Assembly: GCA_933822405.4 (NCBI GenBank)
Contig: CAKOGP040000080.1
Span: 1 to 64,000 of the forward strand
Reading direction: 5' to 3'
DNA from: Cylindrotheca closterium
Lineage: Eukaryota; Bacillariophyta; Bacillariophyceae; Bacillariales; Bacillariaceae
DNA length: 64,000 nucleotides
Both the position numbers and the translations under genes were made by a program. Below the pieces are notes generated by a model, which was not told the origin of the DNA, ran no database searches, and worked only from the letters and a program-made list of their open reading frames with translations. This document shows positions 1 through 10,149 of the stretch, piece by piece (the first letter of the stretch is position 1; each line of letters begins with the position of its first letter).

Positions 1-627
1 AGACCCCCGTAAATACACCCCATTAGCAATATCAATCACCGTCTATCATGTCCAACAGTAGCTACATCAACGCACTAGTACGCTCTCTCTACGAGGAGAG
101 CCAGGAGCACAACGTTGTCACGTTAAGACAGATCCCATATGAAAATATAACGTGTCGAAATGTGGATGGGTAGGAATCCCAATGCAAGCGATGGCAAAAA
201 CAAGTGGAAGCGCGTGGCTGGGCCATTCTGCTGGGCCATTCTGACTACTAATGAAGAAATGCTCTACTACTAGTAAAAAGTACTGATAATGTAGGGCCTA
301 CTGTAACATTATAACTTTTCAGCGAGAGTGGAAGCAAGCTGGGATGTACAGGTTGTTACACTTCAGAGTCCTCAGGTGGACTAGACCGAGTTGGTGGTGT
401 CCATGATGACATCTCTTTCCAACAAGAGAGGTACAGTATTCTACAGTACCATTTTGCCGTTGTGCCGTTAGTGACCACTAGAATCAGGGTCCCATGTGCC
501 TTATGTAATTTCATTTTAGCGCGAAGTCTTTTCGAATCATATCTTGGACGCGGATCGGCTTTCGCTTTTGGGTTACATAAGTGAACGACGGATTATCTTC
601 GTTTTCGAATTCCAATTGTACGATGTG
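1..627. other. Left flank without a recognised gene
   Basis: No recognised gene. A 41-codon ATG reading frame (48-173) starts MSNSSYINAL and ends in a stop. It could be the first exon or relic of a gene, but nothing supports it further. The rest looks like ordinary intergenic DNA upstream of the first HA gene. Confidence 0.4.
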
Positions 628-770
628 TGACGCATAAAAAAGGATCTTCCGATCGGAAGGTTTTGATGAGGGGTCCCGTCTAGGTCACAAGTCACAAGCA
701 CTACAGTTCCCACTGAAAGAAACCAAAAAAAAACTGACAAGTTCTTCTGTTCATAAAATCATACTGACGT
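628..770 (+). promoter_or_regulatory. Putative upstream control region of HA gene 1
   Basis: TGACGC lies at 628-633, a perfect 14-bp palindrome CTTCCGATCGGAAG at 646-659 and TGACGT at 765-770, all within 180 bp of the start codon at 802. The palindrome belongs to the same family (TTCYGATCRGAA) as sites ahead of the other plus-strand HA genes. TGACGT/TGACGC resemble bZIP-type sites and the CO2/cAMP-responsive elements described in Phaeodactylum. That functional link is inference. Confidence 0.45.
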
Positions 771-801
771 CCAAACTCATCGTCCACGAAACACCAAAAA
801 A

Positions 802-2034
802 ATGCATAGAATGATGAACGTCCACACCCACTCTCCGCAAAAGGAGCAACACCACCACCAACAACTTCCACAGTTTGTCAGTGTCCAATACGGACAACCA
901 CAGGCACTTCTCAATGACAACAAGCAGTATCATGCCGACAGTGTTCAATTGGACGCGGCTGATTCTCTCTTGTTGGGTTTGGAGAAATCCATGTCTGTGA
1001 GACAACCTCCGATGACCAATGCCCACTGGTCACCGGAAGCTGTAGGCTCAACCTTTAATCTTCAAGGTTACAACCATGGAAATGGTGTAGCCGGTGATAT
1101 TTTTGAGCCGTACCCACTCACTCAACCAAGCTCAAAAGAGAGACGGTCTGCGGATCTCAAGATGTTTCTGGATTACGTGATGCGTCCTTCCGCACAACCA
1201 GCTGTATTCGAGTCTGCAACGACTACTCCAGCTGCAATTGAACCAATTGAACCAATTGAATCAATCGAGCCTCATCCATTCAATGACAAGAAGAGATTCT
1301 TGCACCAAGAACCTGTTCCTTCCATCAACACATCAGAACCACCTTCCAAGAGAAGTCGGATATGTAATGTCTCTGACGATGAGAGCGTCTGTGGAGAAGA
1401 TTCCCTTCCCAAATTCCGGGATTACCAAGAACAGCAATGGCAAGAACAATTTCAAGGTCTCCTTGAATTCAAAGCCAACCATGGTCACTGCTGTGTTCCC
1501 AACACATACGAACCAAATCCAACACTTGGACGATGGGTAAGTTTCTTGCATTCAAGAAATGCCTCTCTATCTTCCAATGCATTCAATTACTAACAAAATA
1601 TCCTCCCTCTATCACTTCAGGTCAAACGTCAAAGATATCAATACAAGCTAAGAGAGTCTGGGCTCCAATCCACCTTGGTTGCATCTCGTGTCCAAGCTCT
1701 TGAAGATGTCGGCTTTGTCTGGGATTCTCATGCAGCCCTCTGGGAAGAGAGACTGAACGAGCTCAAGCAATATAGACTTGCCAATGGACACTGCAACGTC
1801 CCATCCAGCTACCCAAAGAACAAGCAATTGTCTACTTGGGTCAAGTGCCAAAGACGGCAATTCAGACTCACTGGAAAGGGAAAGAACTCGAACTTGACCG
1901 AAGAACGCATTGCCGCTTTGGACGAACTTGGCTTCGTCTGGGATGGCCGCACCATTGGAAACAGGTGTAAGGGTGTTGTTGAGAAGACTAGCAGCTCTCA
2001 AAACAATCCTTCAAGATCGACCATTGCGGTCTAA
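802..2034 (+). CDS. Helicase-associated (HA) domain protein, array copy 1
   Basis: Two exons, join(802..1536,1621..2034), 382 aa. The 84-nt intron starts GTAAGT, has TACTAAC at 1588-1594 and ends CAG, and splicing is in phase 0 after LGRW. Two tandem HA domains (PF03457-type) fill the C-terminal half, about residues 208-282 and 284-355. Each shows W-x5-L-x2-[YF]-[RK]-x3-[GH]-H-C-[CN]-V-P, then LxxWVKxQR and GFVWD. The N-terminal half is low-complexity with family motifs DSLLLGLEKSM and FLDYVMRPS and a basic PPSKRSR stretch that could be a nuclear signal. HA domains are helix-rich modules of unknown function. A DNA- or RNA-related nuclear role is plausible, but no helicase domain is present. 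ATGs at 811 and 814 match the paralogues' start (MMDV-like) better than 802, so the true start may be there. Confidence 0.88.
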
Positions 2035-3269
2035 GGGGGATGATACCCTACGATTTCGACTGGATTGCACTCTGACGAGCAATGGAACTGGGGATCTTGA
2101 TCATGATGGAAACCGATGTAGATACACTATCCTCCTATCCTCAGTTCCCCCAAACTCGCACTGGCAAGCTTGTCTATGTATAAGCTCCCTCCTTGTCAGC
2201 ATGCCAATCACCAATTTTCCTTTATGGTTGTACATTACTAAACCTAAATCTATACTGCTACTACCTACAGTTAGCCGAATCCTCAACTTTCTGCAATGTA
2301 TCACTCAATCACTAATCTCAACTTTCTGCAATGTATCATTCAATCAACAATCGAATCAATCAATCAATCAATCATTTTTTGGTCCCCCCCTGCTGCCTTG
2401 ACACCAGGCAAAAAAGAGACCGGAAACTTTTCGAGCACGAACTGATCACATGTGGCGAGCGGTCAAGACCGGCAAAAGAGTGCGGCATCTCGAATTCGGA
2501 TTTCGATTGCCACTGACGTACGAAATCCCTAACTGTTTGAAAAATCTGGTCAAACCAGATTTATTTACTGACGGATTTGAGAAATAGCCAATCGAACACT
2601 GACATACACGTTTTACTAATTGGAGTGACATGTCTGGTCAAACGATCATTAAGTAAAGATATCCATTGGTGCGAAGCTAAGGGGAAGGGGACACAGCCAT
2701 TTACATAATTAAATGTCCTGAAATTCGACTGGAAACTTTTTTTGGTTCCATCTCACTTTTTGCAGGACTAGCTAGCTACTGTAGCAGTGTGACCATCAAA
2801 GTGAGAACCGCTGAATGCCCCCAGAATCCTATGGGAATCCAATTCGCGCGACGAGGCGTGGGTTGCGGATGATAGATGCAAAAGTACCAGCGTACCAGTA
2901 CCTCGTCGGTGCCGATCGTCCAACCGCCCCTGGTGTATCAACTTTTATGCCAGCAAAAGATGGTCATGATACCGTTCCACTTGAACCCTATCTCGTCGTC
3001 CTACTACTCCTATCGTCCGCTAATAGGTACTTGCTCGTCACAGAAGCACTGAAGATCTTTGGATTTTTTGAAGATGCTACTTTCTCGATTATATCATGAA
3101 AACGACGGCGAGAGGACATGGTCATCACCGAATCCATCACTTGGCCGATGTGTCATTACAAGATCAATAGTATATGTAGCATATGTACTTGCTTCGCCTC
3201 CGTCAGGAGTTGAACTGTCAAAAGGTATCATCAATGCAAGCTTGTGAGGGGGAGTTGGGACTGCAATCA
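2035..3269. other. Intergenic DNA between HA gene 1 and an HA relic
   Basis: No supported gene. It holds a short (CAAT)n tract near 2340-2372 and a few unsupported open frames without recognisable domains. HA gene 1 probably ends its transcript in the first few hundred bases. Confidence 0.4.
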
Positions 3270-3560
3270 ACTCTAAGGTTGGGTCGGAATTGTCTGGGAA
3301 TCCCCATTCGGCCGCACGCCCTGCTGTGGTGTGGGAAGAGACGAGAGACGGAATGAATGAATGAATGAATGAACTGAAAGCCTATATCAAATTGTCAAGA
3401 ATGGCAACTGCAACGTCACATCGAGCTATCGAAAGAGTAAATAACGATTGTCAAGGAAAGAACTCCAATCTAGATAGAGGTGACTTTCTACAGTATGGGA
3501 TGGTGGCCGAACGATGAGAAATAGCAGAAGAACGACGATCGTCCATCGACAGCTGAGCTT
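3270..3560 (+). pseudogene. Decayed fragment of an HA gene (second exon)
   Basis: The nucleotide sequence aligns with exon 2 of the neighbouring HA genes. The block near 3289-3355 matches the segment coding GFVWDSH..LWEERLNEL, 3372-3450 matches the HGNCNVPS segment, and AAGGAAAGAACTCCAATCT follows near 3456. The reading frame is broken by a GAAT expansion (about 3352-3372), by loss of the ST-WVKCQRRQ segment and by several stops. It is too short and broken to encode a domain. This is a relic of an extra array unit. Confidence 0.7.
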
Positions 3561-4427
3561 GCTACTACTACAGTACTGTATGACTGCTGGTTCCTATCTC
3601 CTCTGCAAAGATATGTATTTATTCTCTTTCACATTGTACTCTAACCCTCACATATCCGCCATAAAATATTTAGTATTCTAAAAGGAGGAACTGCTCTTGT
3701 AGAATGAATGAATCAACATTTTTTTAAACCAATTTCCATAGTAGCACACCGTATCACTAACGATATCACATCGTTGTTACCATAAGGGCGGTCCACGTAA
3801 CTGCGGTACCATTTGTGAAAGGCTCACTTCCAAAATCAGAAATCCAACGAATCAATCAATCGTTGTTTCCTACCCCAAAGAAGAGAAGGCTTGATGAAAC
3901 CAATCGAACCGATCGAGTTTCTGTAATGCACAATACCGTTTTGTTTCTTCATTTTCAAAAGGCTCATCCAGCGAAGTCCGTAAGTTCTACTTGTATCCTT
4001 ACGGCGCACACTGGTACATGACCTACCGTTCCCATAAAATACCGCTCAGCCACTCATTTTGCAAAATGATCAATCCAACGGATGGTCTGTAGGTCCTACG
4101 GTATTGCACGTAGGATACGACGTCGATTCACGATCCGAAGCACGACGTTAAATGGGCTAATCGTATGAAGAAACTTTCCATCCAATTCGAACTTGTGCAC
4201 AAAATTCGAAAGGAAGCTCAAAATGAGTCCGCCAACAAAGAGAAGGTTAATTCTATGTAGATCGACAGAACTGCACCGCAAACAACGACGTCCGGTCGAA
4301 CCCCCTTATATACGCTATTCGTATCAAGAATTTAATGAGAGGAGTATGACATTCAGTTCTAGTACCACAACCAAAAGTAAAGCTCCCACAGGTCCTCATT
4401 TTGTGCGCCCATTTTTCCTTTTGTGCT
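3561..4427. other. Intergenic DNA upstream of HA gene 2
   Basis: No supported gene. The 3' part (about 4370-4427) resembles the region upstream of HA gene 3 near 7900-7965, so it belongs to the duplicated 5' flank of the array unit. Confidence 0.4.
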
Positions 4428-4500
4428 GATCGGAAGAACTGACGGATCGGAACCGGTGTGTGCGAGGTCTTTTTCCCGTCAGTGAGATTCTGATCGGAAA
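4428..4500 (+). promoter_or_regulatory. Paired GATCRGAA sites upstream of HA gene 2
   Basis: GATCGGAAGAACTGACGG lies at 4428-4445, with a further GATCGGAA right after it, and TTCTGATCGGAAA at about 4488-4500, 47 bp before the start codon. The same two-site layout occurs 5' of HA genes 3 and 4. Conservation between paralogues suggests control sites, but recent duplication alone could also explain it. Confidence 0.5.
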
Positions 4501-4546
4501 AAGATACACTCACTAATATATCTCATATTTTAATAAAAGGGCATTT

Positions 4547-5638
4547 ATGATGGACGTAAACAGCAACTACTCTCAAAGCAGACACACCATGGTCAACGCC
4601 CAGTATGAAGCACCAGTTGCACTACTCAATGAAAACAAGCAGTATCAAACACACTGTGATTTCGATGAAGCTGACTCTCTGTTGTTGGGTCTGGAGAAAT
4701 CCATGAAGACTGACAAGCATTTGGCAGCACCTGAAGCTGTCGGATCGTCCATGTATTACAATCTTGATGGTTGCATCAGTAAGGCAGGCGACATTTTTGA
4801 GAGCTACCCAATGGCTCCTCCGATGGCTCCTCCCAGCACTAAAGATACCTCTGTGTCTTCTCATGATCTGAGTCTATTCATGGATCAAGTCATGCGTCCA
4901 ACACTTCCAACACTTCCCCAACCTCGACCATTCGACTTGAATTTGTCGATCGAGCTCGAGCCTCATCCACAAAACGACAAGAAAAGGTTTTTGGAAGAAC
5001 CCACTTTTCTCAATACGGAACCACCGGCCTCCAAGAGAAGTCGGATATGTAATGTCGTCGAGGACGACGAGAGTTCTCAAGAGGAAGAGTCACTTCCCAA
5101 GTTCAGGAACTACCAAGAACAACAGTGGCAAGAGCAATACCAAGGTCTCCTTGAATTCAAGGCGAAGCATGGTCATTGTTGTGTCCCGAACTCATACCCA
5201 CCAAATCCAGTACTTGGAAGATGGGTCAAGCGCCAAAGATATCAATACAAGCTAAGAGAGTCGGGAAAGCAATCAACCCTGGTTGCGCCTCGCGTCCAAG
5301 CTCTCGAAGCTGCTGGCTTTGTCTGGGACTCTCATTCCGCTTTGTGGGAAGAGAGACTGAACGAGCTCAAGCAATATCGCATCGCCCATGGTGATTGCAA
5401 CGTTCCATCGAGCTACCCCAAGAGCAAGCAATTGTCTACTTGGGTCAAGTGCCAAAGACGACAATACAGGCTCTTCGGGAAAGGAAAGAACTCCAATCTC
5501 ACTGAAGAGCGCATTGCCGCTTTGGACGACCTTGGCTTTGTATGGGACGGCCGAACTATTGGAAACAGGTGTAGTAAAGCTGCCGCTTGCGAGAGTACCC
5601 GCCCAAGAAGTACCCGATTTCTAAATGCCAATGTTTAA
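4547..5638 (+). CDS. Helicase-associated (HA) domain protein, array copy 2 (intronless)
   Basis: Single open frame of 363 aa beginning MMDVNSNYSQ. HA domain 1 spans about residues 189-261 and HA domain 2 about 264-336, both with intact HGHCCVPN / HGDCNVPS and GFVWD motifs. The N-terminal region carries the family motifs DSLLLGLEKSM and FMDQVMRP, a duplicated MAPP unit and a basic PASKRSR stretch. Where copies 1, 3 and 4 have an intron (after LGRW), this copy reads straight on into VKRQRYQYKL, so the intron was lost exactly. HA domain function is unknown, and a nuclear role is inference from the basic stretch. The two palindrome-like sites upstream are shared with copies 3 and 4. Confidence 0.9.
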   Translation: MMDVNSNYSQSRHTMVNAQYEAPVALLNENKQYQTHCDFDEADSLLLGLEKSMKTDKHLAAPEAVGSSMYYNLDGCISKAGDIFESYPMAPPMAPPSTKDTSVSSHDLSLFMDQVMRPTLPTLPQPRPFDLNLSIELEPHPQNDKKRFLEEPTFLNTEPPASKRSRICNVVEDDESSQEEESLPKFRNYQEQQWQEQYQGLLEFKAKHGHCCVPNSYPPNPVLGRWVKRQRYQYKLRESGKQSTLVAPRVQALEAAGFVWDSHSALWEERLNELKQYRIAHGDCNVPSSYPKSKQLSTWVKCQRRQYRLFGKGKNSNLTEERIAALDDLGFVWDGRTIGNRCSKAAACESTRPRSTRFLNANV

Positions 5639-6060
5639 AAGTCTTACAAGTGACGGTACACACGAGTTGTATCAAATTCAAAAACAACTGGCAAGGACTG
5701 TGGATCTTTACATATACAAACATGCATATCCTGTGCTCATTTTCCCGGAGCGCGCTATCAAAAGGATCTATATGCTTGTTCACAATCCAAGCCCTGCTAT
5801 GTAAGCTCCTTTCGAGCACAAGAATAACGAAGTTTTCTTTTAAATGTGATCATACTCTATGAAACTATTCGTAGCATACTTGCTTTAAAGGCAAAAGCCT
5901 TACTCTATACAGTCACCGTGCTAGTTAATCGCCAACAATTCAAACATCAAATGCTGCATGTCGAAAACGATACCACGAGCACAAGCAAAGACATCCTCGC
6001 CTCCTTGCACTTCCTATGCTGCTTGCCCACCAGGTGCTGATTTGCTATCCAACAAAATTA
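5639..6060. repeat. Duplicated 3' flank of the HA array unit (copy a)
   Basis: This 3' flank of HA gene 2 reappears behind the HA relic at about 7105-7440. Shared blocks include ACTGTGGATC near 5698/7154, CCTGTGCTCATTTTC near 5729/7190 and ACTATTCGTA near 5864/7246. So whole units, with gene and flank, were duplicated, and the second copy has diverged considerably. No gene is supported here. Confidence 0.65.
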
Positions 6061-6180
6061 CTTTCTTATATGATTTGCTTTGCGCCATGCTAATGGCTGG
6101 TAAGTAGTAAATACTGCAAATCATATCTATGCTGCATGCTGCTGCTACTCTTGTGCCTACTACACTATCGTACCGATAAA

Positions 6181-6330
6181 CGACCCACTTTTACACAACG
6201 ATCGTCATCCCAACCATTGGCCACGTTATGGACTGACGATACTCCATGGACTACACGTATCATGACGTGGATGTCGTGGAGGCTTTGAGCTTTCTTATCG
6301 AGAATGATGTCATCCAAGCTTCGATAAACC
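6181..6330 (+). promoter_or_regulatory. Duplicated 5' flank with TGACGTGGA and GATGTCAT (copy a)
   Basis: Closely resembles 7541-7690 upstream of HA gene 3. Common elements are CGACCCACT, TGACGT (6263-6268), GTCGTGGA and GAGAATGATGTCATCC (6300-6315). Here it precedes a relic that has lost its first exon, so it is an orphan 5' flank. Its function as a promoter is inferred. Confidence 0.45.
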
Positions 6331-6659
6331 GCAACCATACCGGTAGAACGGGATCCCGTTCAAATTGTGGGCTGCAGTTTCGGTACCAGAGTACTTTGTA
6401 CGCCATCTACGCAGTCCCCGTCTACATGAAACGTCGTCGTATAAAAAAGATGAACGCAAAACATACTCTAAAATTCGTCTTATTTTTTATTGGATGAAAT
6501 ATGTCATCTTCGAATCTGGAACGAACTTTTCCTCCAAAACAAGAACGACACCATACTGTACCCTTCCACACGACCCGCGCAGAACCGACGGGTTTCCATT
6601 ATACACCTCTGGTCACGCAAGTCACAACCCTCTTTCCTTTGCAAAACACTTCAGGTACT

Positions 6660-7110
6660 GGTCTACCAATTCTTGTGTATTTTCAAAGATACCAATCAAC
6701 TCTGCGGTGACACCTTATTGCGTCTCCCATACAAGCGCTCGAAGCTGCTGTTGGCTTTGTCTGCGACGACACCAACCATTCCACTCGCTAGGAAGAGCGA
6801 CCGAATGAACTCAACAAGCAATATCGTATTGCCAATCATGGCAACTGCAACGTTCCACCATCGAGCTATTATCCCAAGAGCAAGCAATTGTCAACTTGGA
6901 TCAAGTGCCAACGATGGTAATACAGGCTCTTCAGGAAACGAAAGAAATCCAACATGACAGGAGGCGCATCACAGCCGCTTTGGTGGACGACCTTGTTGGC
7001 CTGGTATGGGACGGCCGAACTATTGGAAGCAGGTTCAAAGTGGCTGACACTGAGAACAGCCATCAGCCTCCCAAGAAGTACCCGAATTCTGAAGGCAGAT
7101 GTTTACCAAG
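6660..7110 (+). pseudogene. HA pseudogene lacking exon 1
   Basis: Aligns with exon 2 of HA gene 2: CTCGAAGCTGCTG near 6739, then the NCNVP..SYYPKSKQLSTW segment near 6840-6900, the KCQR segment and the GRTIG..R end near 7015. Small insertions shift the frame near 6750 and 6960. The KCQRRQYR block now reads KCQRW followed by a stop. The first exon (about 640 bp) is missing, although the 5' flank at 6181-6330 and the 3' flank at 7105-7440 are both recognisable. No functional protein is expected. Confidence 0.8.
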
Positions 7111-7540
7111 TCTACAAATGAGGGCATACACAGAGTTTTATCAAAATCACCAACCGGCATGTACTGTGGATCTATACATATGCAAACATAACCTGTGCTC
7201 ATTTTCTTAAACCCCTCTATCAACGATCTATATGCTTTTATCTTGTGACTATTCGTACCATACTTGCTCTGATGATAGAGGCCTCACCCTCTGTGGTAAC
7301 AAGGCCATTTGAATGAACTGCCAATGATCCATGAGCTGCTTTGATTGAATCTTGGCATTGCGTGGATACCGTGAGGCAACCTCAAATGCTGGAATGTCGA
7401 AAATGATCCTATGCTGCATGTCCATCAGCTGATTAGTCACCCAAGTTTCTTGTATGATTAAGCACTGAAATCTACAAATTCTAATATTACTATCACATAC
7501 AAAGCATACCGATGCTACTAGTACAGGGTAAACGACCCAC
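7111..7540. repeat. Duplicated 3' flank of the HA array unit (copy b)
   Basis: Diverged copy of the DNA behind HA gene 2 (5639-6060). It is useful for dating the duplication, since it is presumably free of coding constraint. No gene is supported. Confidence 0.6.
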
Positions 7541-8010
7541 TCTTACACACGATGATCATCGTCCCAACCCCAAGTGGGCGTGGCGCCGACTGACAATACT
7601 ACACCCATCATGACGTGGACGTCGTGGACTCTTCGATCCTAGCCGAACTACTAAAAGACTGCTTTCTTCTCGAGAATGATGTCATCCAAACTTCGATAGC
7701 CCGCAACCATAGAATGGGATCCCGTTCAAATTGTGAACTGTAATTTAGCTACCAAGATACTCGTTACGCCATCTACGCAGTCCCCATCTACATGAAACGT
7801 CGTCGCACAGGACGGGAAAACATACGCGGAAATTCGTAGTCATCAAAACAGAGATGATGTCATACCCAGAACAAACAAACATTCTACGGTTCTACGTGAC
7901 CGGTGTACCAGGTCCCAAATTTTAGTGCGTCCACATTTATTAAATTATTCCCTGGGCATTGTTTCGATCAGAAGAACTGACGTACAGTTGTAGAACATTC
8001 TGATCGAAAA
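7541..8010 (+). promoter_or_regulatory. Upstream region of HA gene 3
   Basis: Contains TGACGTGGA (from 7611) and GAGAATGATGTCATCC (about 7672-7687), shared with 6181-6330. GATCAGAAGAACTGACG (7966-7982) overlaps a TGACGT at 7978-7983, and TTCTGATCGAAA starts at about 7998. The last two match the paired sites ahead of HA genes 2 and 4 in order and in approximate distance to the start codon. Confidence 0.5.
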
Positions 8011-8064
8011 GAGATAAAGATTTGGTACTGACGGTCTTGTCTCATTTTTCAAAACATTTCCATA

Positions 8065-9201
8065 ATGAACATCAGTTCCGAGTTTCAAGACAAACGCCAC
8101 TTGGCCGATGAGTATAACATGCCAGTCGTACCCTATGATGCCTCAAGCTGCCAACAATTGGATGCAGCCGATTCTCTGTTATTGGGTCTGGAGAAATCCA
8201 TGATGTCTGAGAAGGAGCTTTGGGCACCTGATACTGTTGGATCATCCATGTACTACAATCTTGATGGTTGTGTCAATAAAGCAGGCGATGTCTTCGAACC
8301 CTACTCAATCGCTCGTCCCACCCCTAGAGAGACGTCTGTGTCTTCTCATGATCTGAATATGTTCATGGACAATGTCATGCGTCCAACACTTCCAGAACCA
8401 CGACCTTTCGACCAAACTTGTCCATCGAATGAGCCAGGACCTCATCGACAAAACGACAAGAAAAGGTTTCTCGAAGAACACGCTTCTATCAACACGGCAG
8501 CACCACCTTCAAAGAGAAGTAGGATCTTTAATGTCGTCGAGGACGACGAGAGCTCCCAAGAGGAAGAGCCACTTCCCAAATTCCGGAATTATCAAGAGCA
8601 GCAATGGCAAGAACAGTACCAAGGCCTGCTCCAATACAAGGCGAAACATGGACACTGTTGCGTCCCCAACGCATATCCACCAAATCCAGTACTTGGACGA
8701 TGGGTAAGTAACACTACTCACCTTTGGAATGTTGAGGACTGAATTGACTGATGACATTGTACTAACCAACTCTTCTCCTTTCAGGTGAAGCGCCAAAGAT
8801 ACCAATACAAGCTAAGGCAGACTGGGCAGCAATCCACTTTAGTTACTCCTCGAGTCCAAGCCTTGGAAAGTGTCGGATTTGTCTGGGACTCTCATTCCGC
8901 TCTTTGGGAAGAGAGACTGAATGAACTCAAAGCCTATCGAATTGCTCACGGTAACTGCAACGTTCCATCGAACTATCCCAAGAGTAAACAATTGTCAACT
9001 TGGGTCAAGTGTCAACGCCGACAATACAGGCTTTTTGGACAAGGAAAGAACTCTAACCTCACCGAAGAGCGCATTGGAGCGCTGGACGACCTTGGATTTG
9101 TTTGGGATGGTCGAATGGTTGGAAATAGGTGCAAGCGTGTCGTCGAGAAGAGCCAGCCACGAAGCAGCCGACTTTCAAGAAGATTCGCCGCTGAGGTCTA
9201 A
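8065..9201 (+). CDS. Helicase-associated (HA) domain protein, array copy 3
   Basis: Two exons, join(8065..8703,8785..9201), 351 aa. The 81-nt intron has a GTAAGT donor, TACTAAC at 8760-8766 and a TTTCAG acceptor, and splices in phase 0 after LGRW. HA domain 1 covers about residues 176-250 and HA domain 2 about 253-325, with intact HGHCCVPN, HGNCNVPS and GFVWD motifs. The N-terminus has DSLLLGLEKSM, then AGDVFEPYS and FMDNVMRP, the same order as in the paralogues, and a basic PPSKRSR stretch. It is closest to copy 4 in exon 2. Function is unknown beyond the family. The shared upstream elements suggest joint regulation with the array. Confidence 0.9.
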
Positions 9202-9364
9202 TTCGGTAGTTTTTTATTTGAAGTCGACGAGCAATCATGCACATATATTGGCTAGTTTCATTTCCACAAAGCTCGCTCTCCTCGTCTTGGATCTATACTA
9301 TTTTATTTGTTCCTCATCAGTGCCTAAGGTAATCACCAAAAGTGTCAGCATGAGGTTGTATACT

Positions 9365-9440
9365 AAACCTAACATCCATTAAAATTACATCTAAACTTAA
9401 AACATCTATTTTAAAATTACATCTAAACCTAACATCTATA
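9365..9440. repeat. Short AT-rich tandem repeat
   Basis: Units around AAAATTACATCTAAACYTAA and CTAACATCTAT repeat about two to three times behind HA gene 3. No gene is expected. Confidence 0.6.
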
Positions 9441-9536
9441 ACATGTCGTTGGTAGAAGACTCAAGCTTACACACTCATCAATAGAATGCATTGGCAGACG
9501 AATAGAGATATGACATCTGTAACGATGTAATTGGTG

Positions 9537-9740
9537 TGACGTGGACTTCGTCAGATCTGCAGTTCCAACGTCTTCATGGCGAGAATGATGTCATTCCTCG
9601 GAAAGACACCTTGCCGCCACCATCAAACCAAATACGACAACATGAGCGTTTGTGCGGTCTCTTTTATATCATAACTTTGTTTCGATCAGAATACTTTTAC
9701 AACTGACAGAATCATCGCAGTGGATTACATCAGACCAAAA
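9537..9740 (+). promoter_or_regulatory. Orphan copy of the HA 5' flank
   Basis: Has TGACGT (9537-9542), GAGAATGATGTCAT (from 9581) and TTTCGATCAGAA followed by ACTGACAG, then GTGGATTACATCAG. These correspond to elements ahead of HA gene 3 and to 10015-10055 ahead of HA gene 4. The flank therefore seems to be present twice upstream of HA gene 4, the remains of a unit that lost its gene. Confidence 0.4.
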
Positions 9741-10016
9741 GTAGGTGACTGTAGGCACCATCAGACACTATCAGACCAAGTATAGTCTACAGCATGTACT
9801 CAAGCACGATTAAACCTACCACGGTACTAGTACTCTGCACGATGTGGAATCCTTGATACGAAGGCAAAGCATGCGCTCAATTCGTATCAAGAATGTGCCA
9901 TGCCTAAAACCAAGCCTGAAAGGTAATTTTTCACTATCTGGAAAAATTGCTGACTGTCACAACTTGCGGCGTCTAATTGGAAAAAGTGCCTTTTATTTGA
10001 ATACATGCATTCTTTC

Positions 10017-10090
10017 GATCAGAATAACTGACGATCGTCGGGATGGATTACATCAGCGAAGTTCGATTAGTGTCAGCTTCTGATCAGAAG
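10017..10090 (+). promoter_or_regulatory. Paired GATCAGAA sites upstream of HA gene 4
   Basis: GATCAGAATAACTGACG begins at 10017, and the perfect palindrome CTTCTGATCAGAAG sits at 10077-10090, 60 bp before the start codon. Together with the palindrome ahead of HA gene 1 this gives the consensus TTCYGATCRGAA. Confidence 0.5.
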
Positions 10091-10149
10091 AATCTTTCTG
10101 GCAGTATAGCACTGATCCATACACATCTCATTTTTCACAAAATTACATC

